A DNA stretch of 12,018 nt from Dehalococcoidia bacterium (GTDB lineage: Bacteria; Chloroflexota; Dehalococcoidia; Lucifugimonadales; UBA3495), in assembly GCA_022823105.1 (NCBI GenBank), contig JAJDXU010000209.1, positions 1-12,018 on the forward strand, in the 5' to 3' direction. The first letter of the stretch is position 1. The number at the start of each line of letters is the position of its first letter. The notes beneath the pieces were generated by a model that saw only the letters and a program-made list of their open reading frames with translations, searched no databases and had not been told where the DNA came from. Below are positions 10,533 through 12,018 of this stretch, in pieces. Both the position numbers and the translations under genes were made by a program.

Positions 10533-12018
10533 TCAATTGCTGCAGAACGGTAGCCCCAAAGCCGTGTAGTCGTTGTCCGCAACCACCTGCAGGCTGAGCG
10601 GCACACAACCCGTCAGCTGGTTGTCCGCCAACCGGAGGAGCTCCAAGTTGACGAGGTTGCCCAGAGAAGACGGTATCGATCCGGTCAACTCGTTATCGCT
10701 CAGACTCAGGCGAGTCAGGTTGGAGAGGTTGCCCAGCTGGGACGGTATTGGCCCGCTCAACTGGTTTTCGTACAGGTACAGTTCCTCGAGACTGGAAAGA
10801 TTCCCCAGCTCGGTCGGTATCGGTCCGGTCAATTCGTTGGATCTGAGATTCAAATAGGTGAGATTGGATAAGCGTCCAAGTTCGGCCGGAATGCCTCCCG
10901 TGAACCCGTTGATGCGAAGATTCAGAGACCGAAGACGCGAAAGGTTGCCCACCCAGGTCGGAATCTGACCCGACAACTGATTGTCATGCAGCAATAGCCC
11001 CTCAAGGTTGGAGAGATTTCCCAAGTTGGACGGTATCTCCCCGCTCAACCGGTTTTCAAACAGGTACAACGATTCAAGGCTGGAAAGATTCCCCAGTTCA
11101 GACGGTATGGGTCCAGTCAACTCGTTGGACCTGAGACTCAGGTAAGTGAGAGCGGTCAGCCGCCCCAGCTCAGACGGAATGGCGCCCTCGAGATCATTGC
11201 TGCTCAGATTCAACTCTACCAAGTTTGACAGGTTGCCCAATTCGGCAGGAATTGTCCCTGTTAGGTGAGCGTCAAGAATCCCCAACACTTGCATGTTGGT
11301 AAGGTTGCCCAATTCTGGCGGAATACGCCCACCGAGAGGATTGTCTCCCAAACTGAGAAACTCGAGGTCGGTCATGCTGCCAAGCCACGACGGTATCGGC
11401 CCCGTCAGTTGGTTGTTATCCAAATCCATGAGCCGCAGGTTGACGAGATTCTGCAACTGGGCTGGAATCTGGCCCGTCAGTCGATTGTGATCAAGGTCCA
11501 ACCGGTCCAGGTTGCTCAAATTCCCTAACGTTCCGGGAATGCTCCCCGTCAACTCGTTGCCCTGGAAATCCAACCGAGTGACCGCGGTCAGGTTCCCCAC
11601 GTCAGAGGGTATCCCACCACTGAGGTTGTTCTCACGCAACAGGAGTTGAACAACTCGCCCACTGTCGTCCGTCGTCACCCCGTGCCACTCACCGATTGGC
11701 CCAGTGCTCAGCCAATTTGTGCTGTCGGTCCAGTTCGCGCCACCCGTGGCGTTGAAAAACGCAACCAGCGCCTCCCGGTCTGTGGCAGGCGAGGGGATTT
11801 CGGGCGCCGCCGAGCAGTCTGGCATGGGGATGGTTACACCCGCCGGCAGGGCATTCTTGCCCGGTAGAAACTCCCAGCGAGAACCGCTGGGCGGCCAGAA
11901 AAATTCGCTGCTCACACTTCCGTCTCGCCCGGTATCGACGAAGTCGTTGCTGACCAGCACCGTGAAGGCGTGGCGCGCGTCCGTGTCCACCCTCCGGACT
12001 GTATATTCGGCGCGCCCG
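10533..12018 (-). CDS. Plant-type leucine-rich-repeat protein (N-terminus outside window)
   Basis: 494 residues are visible and the frame stays open to the right edge (GRAEYTVRRVDTD...), so the GTG at 11988-11990 is probably internal. Numbering from that GTG, residues 1-60 look like the end of a beta-rich extracellular domain. Residues 71-110 match the cap before such repeats (DREALVAFFNATGG, NWTDSTNW, GEWHGVTTD). Residues 111-470 (bases 10581-11660) are fifteen uninterrupted 24-residue LRRs of the plant-specific form L..L..L.L..N.LTG.IP..LGNL. A short tail with CVPLSL (about 461-466) and PFCSN closes the solenoid, probably with a Cys-Cys pair. The architecture fits a secreted or surface ligand-binding protein. 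Repeats 8-10 closely match 12-14. No membrane anchor or sorting motif follows the LRRs. Localisation is inferred, as the signal peptide is out of view. Confidence 0.93.
   Translation of the reverse strand, partial: GRAEYTVRRVDTDARHAFTVLVSNDFVDTGRDGSVSSEFFWPPSGSRWEFLPGKNALPAGVTIPMPDCSAAPEIPSPATDREALVAFFNATGGANWTDSTNWLSTGPIGEWHGVTTDDSGRVVQLLLRENNLSGGIPSDVGNLTAVTRLDFQGNELTGSIPGTLGNLSNLDRLDLDHNRLTGQIPAQLQNLVNLRLMDLDNNQLTGPIPSWLGSMTDLEFLSLGDNPLGGRIPPELGNLTNMQVLGILDAHLTGTIPAELGNLSNLVELNLSSNDLEGAIPSELGRLTALTYLSLRSNELTGPIPSELGNLSSLESLYLFENRLSGEIPSNLGNLSNLEGLLLHDNQLSGQIPTWVGNLSRLRSLNLRINGFTGGIPAELGRLSNLTYLNLRSNELTGPIPTELGNLSSLEELYLYENQLSGPIPSQLGNLSNLTRLSLSDNELTGSIPSSLGNLVNLELLRLADNQLTGCVPLSLQVVADNDYTALGLPFCSN

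Noticed and set aside
1..12018. CRISPR array, tRNA or rRNA genes
   Set aside because: No regularly spaced direct repeats of CRISPR type, no cloverleaf with a credible T-loop and acceptor stem, and no rRNA-like sequence were seen.

Overview
The window is high-GC bacterial DNA. Its gene mix is an orphan AapJ-type binding lipoprotein, BluB, DUF3500 and GYD-domain proteins, a secreted-looking plant-type LRR protein, and many decayed insertion sequences. This suggests an environmental Chloroflexota lineage (SAR202/Dehalococcoidia-like). That placement rests on gene content and protein resemblance only, as there is no rRNA or other phylogenetic marker.

Layout from left to right. (1) 1-117 looks like the right end of an IS21-family element, with two tandem 23-bp repeats and a terminus reading TTGACA. 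(2) comM/yifB, a Mg-chelatase-like AAA+ ATPase, lies on the minus strand at 269-1801. It diverges from (3) an AapJ-like amino-acid-binding lipoprotein (2079-3155) that has no permease or ATPase beside it. (4) bluB (3371-4126) encodes the enzyme for the lower ligand of vitamin B12. (5) A 278-aa protein of unknown function (4184-5020) follows, with a sigma70-type promoter placed so that its mRNA would be leaderless.

(6) 5021-6951 is a compositionally distinct module. A nested inverted repeat and a good promoter precede a DUF4365 protein with a PD-(D/E)XK-type nuclease signature (5329-5799). Twelve bases later comes a 379-aa protein of unknown function (5812-6951). The two are almost certainly one operon and are the best candidate here for an undescribed system, possibly genome defence. 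(7) A DUF3500 protein (7115-8110) has its own TTGACA-N18-TACACT promoter and is followed by a strong hairpin. (8) A small GYD-domain protein (8378-8698) follows.

(9) 8699-10530 is a graveyard of mobile elements. It holds an IS110-family transposase piece (minus), a DDE transposase piece (minus, frameshifted) and an IS21 IstB piece (plus), packed around a HEPN-like gene (9310-9780). (10) The right end holds a minus-strand gene running off the window. It encodes fifteen 24-residue plant-type leucine-rich repeats, with an internal 288-bp duplication.

Most genes appear to be independent single transcription units. Only the pair at 5329-6951 shows operon spacing. comM, the binding protein and bluB are housekeeping or metabolic, while 5021-6951 and 8699-10530 look accessory.
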